A DNA stretch of 64,000 nt, taken from the NCBI GenBank assembly GCA_024226515.1, contig JAAELQ010000281.1:1-64000 (forward strand), given 5' to 3'. The stretch is from a bacterium. Lineage in GTDB: Bacteria > Acidobacteriota > Polarisedimenticolia > Polarisedimenticolales > Polarisedimenticolaceae. The position numbers and the translations under genes are program-made. Below, piece after piece: positions 44,443 to 52,855 of this stretch; within the stretch, counting starts at the first letter, position 1; each line of letters opens with the position of its first letter. The notes beneath the pieces were generated by a model, which was not told where the DNA came from, did not search any database, and was given only the letters and a program-made list of their open reading frames with translations.

Positions 44443-46653
44443 GTGGACTATATTCGCCAGGAACCCGCCGGTAAGGAGCGCAGAGTGGCGCGCAAGAGTG
44501 CGAAGCGAGTAGTCCGGAGGAGCGCCGAGCTGCGTCCGCCGGAGACGTTCCCCCAGCCGGTCGAGGCCGAGGCCGGCGCCGAGCGCTTCGTCAACCGCGA
44601 GCTGAGTCTACTGGCGTTCCAGCGTCGTGTGCTGGACCAGGCGCGCGATTCCGACAACCCGCTGCTCGAGCGAATCAAGTTCCTGGCGATCGTCGGGTCG
44701 AACCTCGACGAGTTCTTCATGGTCCGCGTCGCCGGACTCAAGCAGCAGCTCGACGCGGGTGTCGTCGATACCCCGCCCGACGGGTTGACCCCGGCGCAGC
44801 AGCTTGCCGCCGTGCGCACGCAGGCCACCGCGCTGCTGGCCGATTGCCAGGCCTGCCTGCGGAACGAGCTGACCCCGGCTCTGGAGAAGGAAGGCATCTC
44901 GGTCCTCGAGTACCGAGATCTGACCGAGAGACAGAAGGAATCCGCGAAGCGCTACTTCGACGAGACGATCTTCCCCGTGCTGACCCCGCTGGCCTTCGAC
45001 CCCGGGCGGCCGTTCCCGCACATCTCGAACCTCAGCTCGAACCTGGCGATCATCGTCCGCAAGTCGAGCGAGACCGAGCACTTCGCTCGACTCAAGCTGC
45101 CGTCGACGCTCCCGCGTTTCGTTCCGCTCAAGCGCTCTTCGGGCGGCATGCGCAAGGACGGCACGGTGCCGCACCGGCATCAGTTCGTCCGCCTGGACCA
45201 GGTGATCGAGGCGCACCTGCCGGAGCTGTTCCCCGGCATGGAGGTCGTTCGTTCGCACCCGTTCCGCATCGTGCGTGACGCGGACAACGAGATCCAGGAG
45301 CTGGAGGCCTCGGACCTGCTCGAGTCGATCGAACACAGCGTACGCGAGCGCCGCTTCGGCCAGGTCGTGATGCTGGCCATGCGGCCCGACATGCCCGCCG
45401 AGCTGCGCCAGTTGCTGGTGCGCAACCTGGGCGTGACCGAGAACGATGTCTACGAGATCGAGGGCCCGCTGGGTCTCAGCAGCCTGATGAGTCTGTGCTC
45501 GATCGATCGCCACGATCTGAAGGAGAAGCCCGCGCGTCCGGGTACGCCCGTGCGTCTGAGCGACGTGGGTGAGGACGTGTCGAACCTGTTCGACGTCATC
45601 GGCAAACACGACGTGTTGCTGCACCACCCGTACGACTCGTTCTCTTCGGTGGTCGAGTTCCTGCAGACCGCTGCTCGCGATCCACAGGTGATGGCCATCA
45701 AGCAGACGCTGTACCGTGTCGGACCGCGTTCGCCCGTGGTCCGGGCCTTGCTCGAGGCGCGGCAGCGCGGCAAGGAGGTCGCGGTCCTCGTCGAGCTCAA
45801 GGCGCGCTTCGACGAGGAGAGCAACATCGAATGGGCCCGCGCTCTCGAGCGTCAGGGCGTCCACGTGATCTACGGCCTGCTCGGCCTCAAGACGCACTCC
45901 AAGATCGCGCTCGTCGTGCGTCGCGAAGGCGACGGGATTCGACGCTACGTCCACCTGTCTACCGGCAACTACAACGCCGTGACGGCGCAGCTCTACACCG
46001 ACATCGGTTACTTCACGTGCGATCCCGAGATCGGCGCCGACGCGAGCGACCTGTTCAATTACGTGACCGGGTACTCGACGAAGGAGGACTATCGCAAGCT
46101 GCTCGTGGCTCCGATCCAGTTGCGCGAGCGCCTCGAACAGCTGATCCGCCGCGAGATCGACCATCATCGCGAGGGACGCGGCGGCCGTATCGTATTCAAG
46201 ATGAACTCGCTCGTCGATCGCAAGATGATCGAGTTGCTGTACGAGGCGTCGAGCGCCGGCGTCGAGATCGAGCTCCTCGTCCGGGGCATCTGCTGCCTGC
46301 GACCGGGACTGCCCGGGATCAGCGAGAACATTCGCGTGACGAGCATCGTGGGACGCTTCCTGGAGCACAGTCGCGTGTACTACTTCGCCAACGGCGGAGA
46401 GGCGCAGGTCTACCTGGGCAGCGCCGACCTGATGCCGCGCAACCTGGATCACCGCGTCGAGGTGCTGTTCCCGGTCGAGGACGCCGAACACGTGCGCTAT
46501 CTGCACGACACGCTGTTCGCGCTGCAGTTGACGGACAACGTCAAGGCCCGCCGCATGCAGCCCGACGGCTCGTACGTACCGGTGGAGCGCGGTTCGGAGG
46601 ACGAGGCCGTGAGCTGTCAGGCGAAGCTGCTCGCCGCGCGCGCCGCGGACTGA
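44443..46653 (+). CDS. ppk1: Polyphosphate kinase 1
   Basis: This 736-residue enzyme makes polyphosphate from ATP. The start of the domain (AERFVNRELSLLAFQRRVLD), the IVGSNLDEFFMVRVAG motif, and the phospho-acceptor His485 in LKTHSKIALVVRR are all clear, and the second HKD-like site lies in YLGSADLMPRNLDHRVE. The length matches PPK1. The start is unsettled: GTG at 44443 and GTG at 44485 each follow a TAAGGAG at the same distance, 42 bases apart, and would give proteins differing by 14 residues. It ends five bases before the malQ stop on the other strand. Confidence 0.96.
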   Translation: MDYIRQEPAGKERRVARKSAKRVVRRSAELRPPETFPQPVEAEAGAERFVNRELSLLAFQRRVLDQARDSDNPLLERIKFLAIVGSNLDEFFMVRVAGLKQQLDAGVVDTPPDGLTPAQQLAAVRTQATALLADCQACLRNELTPALEKEGISVLEYRDLTERQKESAKRYFDETIFPVLTPLAFDPGRPFPHISNLSSNLAIIVRKSSETEHFARLKLPSTLPRFVPLKRSSGGMRKDGTVPHRHQFVRLDQVIEAHLPELFPGMEVVRSHPFRIVRDADNEIQELEASDLLESIEHSVRERRFGQVVMLAMRPDMPAELRQLLVRNLGVTENDVYEIEGPLGLSSLMSLCSIDRHDLKEKPARPGTPVRLSDVGEDVSNLFDVIGKHDVLLHHPYDSFSSVVEFLQTAARDPQVMAIKQTLYRVGPRSPVVRALLEARQRGKEVAVLVELKARFDEESNIEWARALERQGVHVIYGLLGLKTHSKIALVVRREGDGIRRYVHLSTGNYNAVTAQLYTDIGYFTCDPEIGADASDLFNYVTGYSTKEDYRKLLVAPIQLRERLEQLIRREIDHHREGRGGRIVFKMNSLVDRKMIELLYEASSAGVEIELLVRGICCLRPGLPGISENIRVTSIVGRFLEHSRVYYFANGGEAQVYLGSADLMPRNLDHRVEVLFPVEDAEHVRYLHDTLFALQLTDNVKARRMQPDGSYVPVERGSEDEAVSCQAKLLAARAAD

Positions 46654-46658
46654 GTCGT

Positions 46659-48173
46659 TCAGACTCGGCCGCTCGCCTCGACGAGCCGGCGCACGCGTGA
46701 GGCGAGCTTCAGCGTCAACATTCCGTCGTCGAGGCGCCAGGCCCAGTTGCCCTGTGCGACACCCGGCCGGTTGAGCCGCGCTTCCGAGCCCAGATCGAGG
46801 AAGTCCTGCGCGGGGACGACGGCCAGCTCCGCCGAGCACCCGAGACAACTCTCGATCATGCGCCACGTGACGTCGGATCCGTCCCCGCCCAGTTCGTGCA
46901 GCACGCGCTCGCGCAGCTCTGGTGTCAGGGAGGAGAACCAGCCGCGAGTCGTGTCGTTGTCGTGCGTCCCCGTGTAGGCGACCGCATTCTCGGGGACCGA
47001 CGACGGGTGGTGGCCGCCGCCCGGGTCGTCGAAGCCGAACTGCAGCACGCGGGTTCCAGGCAGGCCGATCCGCTCGCGCAGAGCGACGACGTCGTCCGAG
47101 ATGACCCCGAGATCTTCCGCCACTAGCGGCGGCAGCGATCCTTCGCCGAGCGATTCGAACAGCTCGTGGCCCGGCCCGGGCTGCCACGAGCCGCCGGCGG
47201 CCGTTTCCGCTCCCGCGTCGACCTGCCAGAAGGCGGAGTACCCGCGGAAGTGATCCAGCCGCAGCCTGTCGAACCGGCCGAGGTTGTGCCGCAGGCGCGC
47301 GTGCCACCAGGCGTGACCCGTCTCGCGCGAACGATCCCAGTCGAAAACCGGGTTGCCCCACAACTGGCCGTCCTCGGAGAAATAGTCCGGCGGCACGCCG
47401 GCGATCTTGTCCGGGCTCCCGTCATCGCCCAGGCGGAACAGGTCGGGGTGGGCCCACACGTCGGCGCTGTCCCCCGCGACGTAGAACGGCAGGTCGCCGA
47501 ACAGCTCGATCCCGCGTGCGCCCGCCTCCTCGCGCAGCCGCGTCCACTGGCACTCGAACAGCCACTGCACGAAGCGATGGAATGCCATCTCGTCGCCCAG
47601 CTCGCGCCTCGCCCGCGACAGGGCGTCGGGGCTCCGTCGGCGCAGGTCGTCCGGCCACGCGGTCCAGGCCTGCCCACCGTGGCGCGCCTTCAGCGCGGCG
47701 AACAGCGCCCAGTCCTCGAGCCACGCCGCGTGTCGCCGGTCGGACACGAACCCCGACAGCGCGTCGCGCTGCGCTTCCGTCGCGTTGCGCCGGAAGCCGT
47801 CCCACGCCCGGCGCAGCAGTCGGCTCTTCCACTCGATGACGGCGCCGAAGTCGATCCGGGCGGAGTCGCCGCCGGGTGCGGAGTCGAGCGCCGCGGCCGG
47901 GATCCAGCCGGCGAGCTCCAGCTCGCGCGGAGAGATCAGCCACGGGTTGCCGGCGAACGCGGACGGCGACGAGTACGGCGATCCGTCGACCGGCGTCGGT
48001 CCGAGGGGGAGGACCTGCCACACGCGCAGGCCGGCCTCGCAGGTCCAGTCGAGCAGCGCCGCACCGACCGGTCCGACGTCGCCGATGCCGTGCGGGCCCC
48101 ACAGGGAGCCCGGATGGACCAGGATCCCCGCCGCGCGTCGTCGTTTGACCCGGTCCGTCACCCGGTAGATCAT
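46659..48173 (-). CDS. malQ: 4-alpha-glucanotransferase (amylomaltase)
   Basis: This 504-residue GH77 enzyme moves glucan chains in maltodextrin and glycogen metabolism. Motifs include WQVLPLGPTPVDGSPYSSPS and FDRLRLDHFRGYSAFWQV, with the nucleophile Asp in RLDHFRG. The acid Glu lies in VAEDLGVISDDV, and YTGTHDNDTTRGWF near the C-terminus holds the last catalytic Asp. The length is typical of the bacterial type. The ATG at 48173 lacks a ribosome-binding site, and a GTG four codons later is possible. No glycogen or maltose genes are adjacent. Confidence 0.96.
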   Translation of the reverse strand: MIYRVTDRVKRRRAAGILVHPGSLWGPHGIGDVGPVGAALLDWTCEAGLRVWQVLPLGPTPVDGSPYSSPSAFAGNPWLISPRELELAGWIPAAALDSAPGGDSARIDFGAVIEWKSRLLRRAWDGFRRNATEAQRDALSGFVSDRRHAAWLEDWALFAALKARHGGQAWTAWPDDLRRRSPDALSRARRELGDEMAFHRFVQWLFECQWTRLREEAGARGIELFGDLPFYVAGDSADVWAHPDLFRLGDDGSPDKIAGVPPDYFSEDGQLWGNPVFDWDRSRETGHAWWHARLRHNLGRFDRLRLDHFRGYSAFWQVDAGAETAAGGSWQPGPGHELFESLGEGSLPPLVAEDLGVISDDVVALRERIGLPGTRVLQFGFDDPGGGHHPSSVPENAVAYTGTHDNDTTRGWFSSLTPELRERVLHELGGDGSDVTWRMIESCLGCSAELAVVPAQDFLDLGSEARLNRPGVAQGNWAWRLDDGMLTLKLASRVRRLVEASGRV

Positions 48174-48232
48174 AGAACCGATTGAACAATCCCTCCCGTC
48201 CTACGGCGGGCCGACGACAAGAGGTTGCCCAG

Positions 48233-48763
48233 ATGTCGATCCTGGATCTACTCGGTTTCGGAGGACAGAGGACCAAGGCAGCGGAATCCCGGGCCGACAC
48301 GGAGACCGTGCGCAAGATCGTCTCCGAACTGGATCACCTGCCGCGGGACCGGGCGCGATTCGTCGCCTCGTTCGCCTACATCCTGGGCCGCGTGGCCCAC
48401 GCGGACAGCGATATCAGCGACGAAGAGACGCGAGCGATGGAACGCATCGTCTGCCGGCACGGGCATCTCCCCGAAGAGCAGGCCGTCATCATCGTGCAGA
48501 TGGCCAAGACCCAGACCCTGCTGTTCGGCGGCACGGAGAACTTCCTCGTCACGCGTGAGTTCTCCGAGATCGCGACGCGCGAAGAGAAGCTGTCGCTGCT
48601 CGAGTGCCTGTTCGCCGTATCGGCGGCCGACGAGAGAGTCTCGGCCACCGAGGACAACGCGATTCGCCAGATCGCGGACGAGCTGAAGCTCGATCACTCG
48701 GAGTTCATCGCGGTGCGCAGCCGCTTCCGCGAGCATCTCGGGGTGTTGCGCAAGCCCGAGTAG
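48233..48763 (+). CDS. TerB-like (tellurite resistance TerB/DjlA-N family) protein
   Basis: This 176-residue protein matches the TerB/DjlA N-terminal helical fold: FVASFAYILGRVAHADSDIS, then EETRAMERIVCRH, and a second copy of the acidic motif in LFAVSAADERVSATEDNAI. The two Asp-rich loops can bind metal in TerB. There are no other ter genes nearby, so a tellurite role is not implied. There is no signal peptide. The ATG at 48233 is chosen for the MSILDLLGF start and AGAGG upstream. It is divergent from malQ. Confidence 0.87.
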   Translation: MSILDLLGFGGQRTKAAESRADTETVRKIVSELDHLPRDRARFVASFAYILGRVAHADSDISDEETRAMERIVCRHGHLPEEQAVIIVQMAKTQTLLFGGTENFLVTREFSEIATREEKLSLLECLFAVSAADERVSATEDNAIRQIADELKLDHSEFIAVRSRFREHLGVLRKPE

Positions 48764-48789
48764 CGTCGAACTGCCTGCCGTCCGATGCC

Positions 48790-48795
48790 TATAAT
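48790..48795 (+). promoter_or_regulatory. Perfect -10 (TATAAT) upstream of the gene at 48827
   Basis: TATAAT stands about 32 bases before the GTG start, with GGAGGT just ahead of that start. No good -35 is seen at 16-18 bases upstream. It lies in the 63-base gap after the TerB-like gene. Confidence 0.4.
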
Positions 48796-48826
48796 GACTC
48801 GGACGGGTTCCCGGTCCGGAGGTCAC

Positions 48827-49747
48827 GTGCAGAAGAAAACGAAGCCGGCCTCGAATCCTACGGCGCGCATCGTCTACGTCACGATCGTCGTGTTCGCCGT
48901 GATCCTGTTCGGCTGGACCCAGCGCGAGACGATTCGCGGCTGGTTCGGCGCGGACGAGCCGTCGATCGACGAACCGCTCGCCTCCACGGAGCCGCGCCCC
49001 GAGCCCGTCCGTGAGCTCGCGACGACCGACGCGACGCCCGTGGGCAGCGAGGCCGAGCAGCGCTGGACCGGGCTGGTCGGCGAGCCGCCGACCTGGCCTC
49101 TCGACCTCACGGACCCGCCGGAGTGCGAGGCGATCCGGAGCAGCTTCGAGCGCGTCTGCGGCGTGATCGGTACACGGGACTACCTGAAGCCGGGGACCGA
49201 CGTGTGCGCGCTGCTGCGTGAGGTGTCGCCGCGGCTGGCCGCGAACAGCCCGGTCGTGTCGGGAGAGTTGCGCGACTTCGCCTCGATCCTGGCCAACGCG
49301 TTTCACCTGTTCCGTTCGGTCGGCCGCGAACGGCTCGCGACGCTGCGCTCGATCGCCGACGAGGAGTCGGCGCTGGTCGAGCCGCTGGCGCTGGTCGGCT
49401 GGCGCTGGCTGATCAGTCGCGAGGCCTGCGACCCGGGCAGCGGCGTCACGAACGACACGCTCTACGACTACTCGGCGTTTCTGGTGCAGACGCTCGGCGG
49501 CCAGGCCTACCTGCGACGGCGACCGCCGAACGTCGAGGCGCTGGTCACGTTCTACGCGCTGGTCGCGCTCGAGAGCGCGGTCGAGCGCGGGCACAACCCG
49601 CACGGCATCGATCCGCGGCCCGAGATCCGTCGGGCGCGCGAGCTGATCCGGGATCGCCCGCTCGTGTTCGGCGACCGCTACCTCGAGTGGCTCGACGCGA
49701 CCGATCGGCGCTGGGAGTCGCGCGCGCGGACGACGGCGGGCGATTGA
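48827..49747 (+). CDS. Membrane-anchored protein of unknown function
   Basis: This 306-residue protein, from the GTG at 48827, has one membrane span (about 14-33) and a largely helical part outside. I do not recognise a family. Near the middle are two Cys (CEAIRSSFERVC) that could pair. Later stretches such as VEALVTFYALVALESAVERG look like helical hairpins. The GTG is chosen because GGAGGT lies four bases upstream; an ATG at 48785 would add a polar stretch ahead of the anchor. The arsenate reductase gene follows 17 bases later and may be co-transcribed. Confidence 0.72.
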   Translation: MQKKTKPASNPTARIVYVTIVVFAVILFGWTQRETIRGWFGADEPSIDEPLASTEPRPEPVRELATTDATPVGSEAEQRWTGLVGEPPTWPLDLTDPPECEAIRSSFERVCGVIGTRDYLKPGTDVCALLREVSPRLAANSPVVSGELRDFASILANAFHLFRSVGRERLATLRSIADEESALVEPLALVGWRWLISREACDPGSGVTNDTLYDYSAFLVQTLGGQAYLRRRPPNVEALVTFYALVALESAVERGHNPHGIDPRPEIRRARELIRDRPLVFGDRYLEWLDATDRRWESRARTTAGD

Positions 49748-49764
49748 CCTCGGAGGCACGTGGG

Positions 49765-50253
49765 ATGAGTCGTCGACCTCGGGTGTTGTTCCTCTGTACC
49801 GGAAACTCCTGTCGCAGTCAGATGGCGGAGGGCTGGACGCGCGCCCTGCACGGCGACGCGATCGAGGCCTGTTCGGCCGGCATCGAAGCGCGCGGGGTGG
49901 ATGCGCGAGCGGCCCGTGTGATGCAGGAGGCCGGTGCGCCGATCGACGGGCAGGCGTCGCGAACGCTGTCCCGGCTCGACTCGCTCGAGTTCGATCTGGT
50001 CGTCACCGTCTGCGATCACGCGGCGCAGAGCTGCCCCGCGTTCCCCGGGACGACGCCCGTCGTCCACGTGCCGTTCGACGATCCACCGCGCCTGGCGAAC
50101 GAGATCGAGGACGAGGCGCTGAAACTGGAGCCCTATCGCCGTGTGCGGGACGAGATCCGCGCGTTCATCGAGCAGCTTCCGGGCCGGATTGCGGCCGCCT
50201 CGCGCGCTCAGCGTCCGGCGGGCAACTCCGCCGACTCGTCGAACGGGCGATAG
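49765..50253 (+). CDS. arsC: Thioredoxin-coupled arsenate reductase (LMW-phosphatase fold)
   Basis: This 162-residue protein has the P-loop CTGNSCRS with Cys11 and Arg17, and a second pair at Cys83 and Cys90 (VCDHAAQSCPAF). The three redox cysteines match the thioredoxin-coupled ArsC of Gram-positive bacteria (10, 82, 89). It reduces arsenate to arsenite in the cytoplasm. No arsR, arsB or acr3 gene is adjacent, so it is an orphan copy. The ATG at 49765 has GGAGG upstream. The last 46 bases overlap the end of the convergent gene at 50208. Confidence 0.92.
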   Translation: MSRRPRVLFLCTGNSCRSQMAEGWTRALHGDAIEACSAGIEARGVDARAARVMQEAGAPIDGQASRTLSRLDSLEFDLVVTVCDHAAQSCPAFPGTTPVVHVPFDDPPRLANEIEDEALKLEPYRRVRDEIRAFIEQLPGRIAAASRAQRPAGNSADSSNGR

Positions 50254-51398
50254 CCGACCTTCAACCAGACCTTGAACGGATCGCTCTCGCGGCGTTCGAG
50301 CAGCACCTGGAGCTCGTCGCGTTCGGTCGATCGCGCCTCCCTGCGCTGCGCGGCGTGACGCCAGACGCGGTAGCGCGTCGTGGCGCCGCCCAAGGTGGCA
50401 TGCCAGCCGCTGTCGCCGGTGACCGCGAGCCTCGACGGCGTGCTGTCCACGACGCGGAAGCGAACGACGGGCGAGCTGCTCCAGTCGAAGCGGCCCGCCG
50501 CGCGCGGAACGAGCGTCTCCACGACGCGGATCAACTGGGCCAGCCAGCTATCGTCGCCGCGCCCGTGGGCCATGACGAAAAAGCGCGTCCCCGGCTCGCT
50601 CGCCGTCCCCGCTTCGGGGTACGGGCTCCAGCCGAGCGTCTCCAGCGCCGCGGCCAGGGTCTCGTAGGTCCGCGGCTCCCAGTCCGGGCGTTCGCCCTCC
50701 CAGAAGCCGTAGCCCGCGCTGCGCTCGCCCGCGATCCAGCGCGACCAGCCCGAGGCGAGCCACGGTCGCGTCATCGTCTCGCTCACCGACCCGTGGCGCA
50801 GGCTGCCGTCGCGCTCCACGGCGAACGCCAATCGGCCCGACGGGTCGCCGAGGACGTGGAACGGGTAGACCGGGTCCTCGTGCAACGGGTCGAGCCGTTC
50901 GTTCCGATGGCGTGCGGCCCAGAAGCGATCGGTTCGCTCGCGCCAGCGCGGTTCGACCGGCGCGGTTCGTTCCACCCGCTCGCCGCCGGACCACTGGCGG
51001 TAGCGTCGCTCCGCTTGCGCGGTGAGTCGCTCGGCCAGCGCGCCGTACGGATGGCCCGACGGTGCGTCGACCCAGACCGCCGCGCCCAGCTTGACCTCGT
51101 CCTTGGTCGGATACCAACGCAGGGTCCACGGGTCCTCGAGCGGCCGGATCAACCGCATCCGGTCCACGCCGCCCGCGCGCGTCCGCTGCAGCAGCAGCCG
51201 GCCGCCGGCCCATTGATCGAGCTTGGCCCGACCCGCGCGCAGCTGCAGCTTGAGCTCGAAGTACAGCTCCGTCCGCTCCGCGCCCTCCGCCGCTACCGGC
51301 GGCGTCTCGGCGACCACGCTCAGCGCCGCGAGCGCCAGCAGCGCCGCCGCGCAGCAACGCGGAAACCGCCGGTGGGACTCGACGTCGCGCGCGAACAC
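50208..51398 (-). CDS. Exported protein of unknown function
   Basis: This 396-residue protein has a signal peptide (about 12-30) and a beta-rich body with few Cys. I do not recognise a family with certainty. The layout, strands such as LYFELKLQLRAGRAKLDQW at the start and FKVWLKVGYRPFDESAEL at the end, resembles periplasmic lipocalin-like or DUF3108-like folds, but I make no firm claim. It starts at a GTG at 51398, eight bases after the GT87 stop, so the two are probably co-transcribed. Its end overlaps the arsC end on the other strand by 46 bases. Confidence 0.72.
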   Translation of the reverse strand: MFARDVESHRRFPRCCAAALLALAALSVVAETPPVAAEGAERTELYFELKLQLRAGRAKLDQWAGGRLLLQRTRAGGVDRMRLIRPLEDPWTLRWYPTKDEVKLGAAVWVDAPSGHPYGALAERLTAQAERRYRQWSGGERVERTAPVEPRWRERTDRFWAARHRNERLDPLHEDPVYPFHVLGDPSGRLAFAVERDGSLRHGSVSETMTRPWLASGWSRWIAGERSAGYGFWEGERPDWEPRTYETLAAALETLGWSPYPEAGTASEPGTRFFVMAHGRGDDSWLAQLIRVVETLVPRAAGRFDWSSSPVVRFRVVDSTPSRLAVTGDSGWHATLGGATTRYRVWRHAAQRREARSTERDELQVLLERRESDPFKVWLKVGYRPFDESAELPAGR

Positions 51399-51406
51399 GG
51401 CTCGGC

Positions 51407-52717
51407 TCAGGCCTCGGCCGCGCCGGGCGCCGCCGCGCCCTGCGGCGGGCGCAGCAGCAACGCCAGCGGGACCAGCGCGAGAGCGAGCGTGCTGATGCCG
51501 CGCGTCGCCACGAGCGCGTCATGCAGGCCGCGCGGCAACGCGACGAGGCCGAGGAACAGCGGCGTCTGCGCGCAGGGCCACGCTACGTCCGGAGCGCGGC
51601 AGGGCCAGTAGAACAACAGCGGAACGTAGGCCAGCGCGACGACGGTGAGCAGCACGCGTCGCTCCCGGTTCTCCTCGCACGAGAGCGCGTAGCGCAGCAG
51701 AGCCAGCAGCGGGACGAGCAGCAGCAGCTGATAGTTGACCCAGCAGTTGGGCATCCACAGCAGCATCAGGGCGACGAACATGCCGAAGCCCAGCGTGGCG
51801 CCATGGAGGTCGGCCTCGCGCCGCCGGTGCGCAGCCCAGACGCCGAGCAGGATCAGCGGGGCGACCAGCAGTTGAGCGACTCGCTTGGACAGCGACGGGT
51901 CGAGGTCGAGCAGCGTTTGCAGGTAGCGCGCGAGCCCGACGTTCTCCGTGGTCGGCAGGGGACTCTCCGCCAGCAGTTGCGGCAGGACCGCGGTGTAGAA
52001 GGCGACGTTCTGCTCGGTGCCGATCACGATCCAGCCGACGACGAACAGCATCAGCGACGTCCCGGCGAACCAGACCACGGCGCGGAAACGACGTGTCGCG
52101 ACCAGGTACAGCACGAGAAAGGCGGGGTAGAGCTTCAGGCTCGCCGCCAGGGCCAGCGCGACCCCCGCCGGCTCTTCCCGCCGGCGCAGCAGACAGCCCA
52201 GGGCGATCGCCAGTAGCGCGAGGATCGGTGTCTCGAGCTGTAGGCGCCACAGCGTCTCCAGGAACGGCTCGAAGTTCAGTGCCAGGAGCGCGGCCGGGAC
52301 GGCGAAGCGCAGACCGCCGCCGAACGCCCGGCAGACGATGGCCACGGCCGCCACGAACAGGAGGATCTGCGCCAGCCAGTGGGCGAACAGCACGGGCGCC
52401 GGATCGCCGAAGCGCACCAGCGGCAGCAACAGCACGGCGAACAGGGGAGGGAACTTGTAAACGGCGGCCGCCGGGGCGACGGCGTCCGCCTGGCCCATAT
52501 CGGGGTAGAGCGCGCCGCTCTCCAGGAACTGCGCCGCCTGACGCAGGAAGATCGGCAGGTCGACGAATCCGGTGGCGAGCAGCGCGTGGGCGTTGCGAAA
52601 CAGGTGGAACAGCGAGACGGCCGCCAGTGCCGCGATGCCGACCTGCAGCGCGGGGAAGAGGCCGGCGCGGTCCCGGCCCGGCGCGCTTCCAGTCGTCTTT
52701 TCCGGTTGGGCGTTCAA
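51407..52717 (-). CDS. GT87-family (DUF2029) membrane mannosyltransferase-like protein
   Basis: This 436-residue protein has about ten to eleven membrane spans and fits the GT87 family. A VDLPIFLRQAAQFLESGALY stretch with the conserved Asp near the start and YKFPPLFAVLLLPL soon after are typical of polyprenyl-phosphate mannosyltransferases. The family adds sugars to lipids or glycans on the outer face of the membrane. The acceptor here is unknown. The start is TTG at 52717 with GAGG upstream. The gene is divergent from the S9A peptidase gene and precedes the exported protein at 50208 by eight bases. Confidence 0.9.
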   Translation of the reverse strand: MNAQPEKTTGSAPGRDRAGLFPALQVGIAALAAVSLFHLFRNAHALLATGFVDLPIFLRQAAQFLESGALYPDMGQADAVAPAAAVYKFPPLFAVLLLPLVRFGDPAPVLFAHWLAQILLFVAAVAIVCRAFGGGLRFAVPAALLALNFEPFLETLWRLQLETPILALLAIALGCLLRRREEPAGVALALAASLKLYPAFLVLYLVATRRFRAVVWFAGTSLMLFVVGWIVIGTEQNVAFYTAVLPQLLAESPLPTTENVGLARYLQTLLDLDPSLSKRVAQLLVAPLILLGVWAAHRRREADLHGATLGFGMFVALMLLWMPNCWVNYQLLLLVPLLALLRYALSCEENRERRVLLTVVALAYVPLLFYWPCRAPDVAWPCAQTPLFLGLVALPRGLHDALVATRGISTLALALVPLALLLRPPQGAAAPGAAEA

Positions 52718-52787
52718 ACGTGAATCCTCGACGGTGATCGTTCATGGTACACCTCCGCCAGGGATCCGGAATCTGCGCCAGAGCCGC

Positions 52788-52816
52788 TTGTCCGTGTCGC
52801 CGTTCCCCCGTAAGCT
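52788..52816 (+). promoter_or_regulatory. Candidate sigma-70 promoter for the S9A peptidase gene
   Basis: TTGTCC (52788-52793) and TAAGCT (52811-52816) are separated by 17 bases. The ATG at 52856 follows about 39 bases later, with GGGGAGA before it. The match is moderate: four and three of six bases fit the consensus. Confidence 0.35.
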
Positions 52817-52855
52817 AGGGCCGTTCCGAAACACACAGAGGGGTTGGGGAGAACC

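Noticed and set aside
44608-47361. A 917-codon minus-strand open frame across ppk1 and malQ
   Set aside because: It is the shadow of ppk1, whose conserved motifs are on the plus strand; the other-strand product has no family features.
48233-48763. Tellurite resistance function from the TerB-like domain
   Set aside because: No other ter genes are nearby and the fold is found in many unrelated proteins; the name should not be taken as function.
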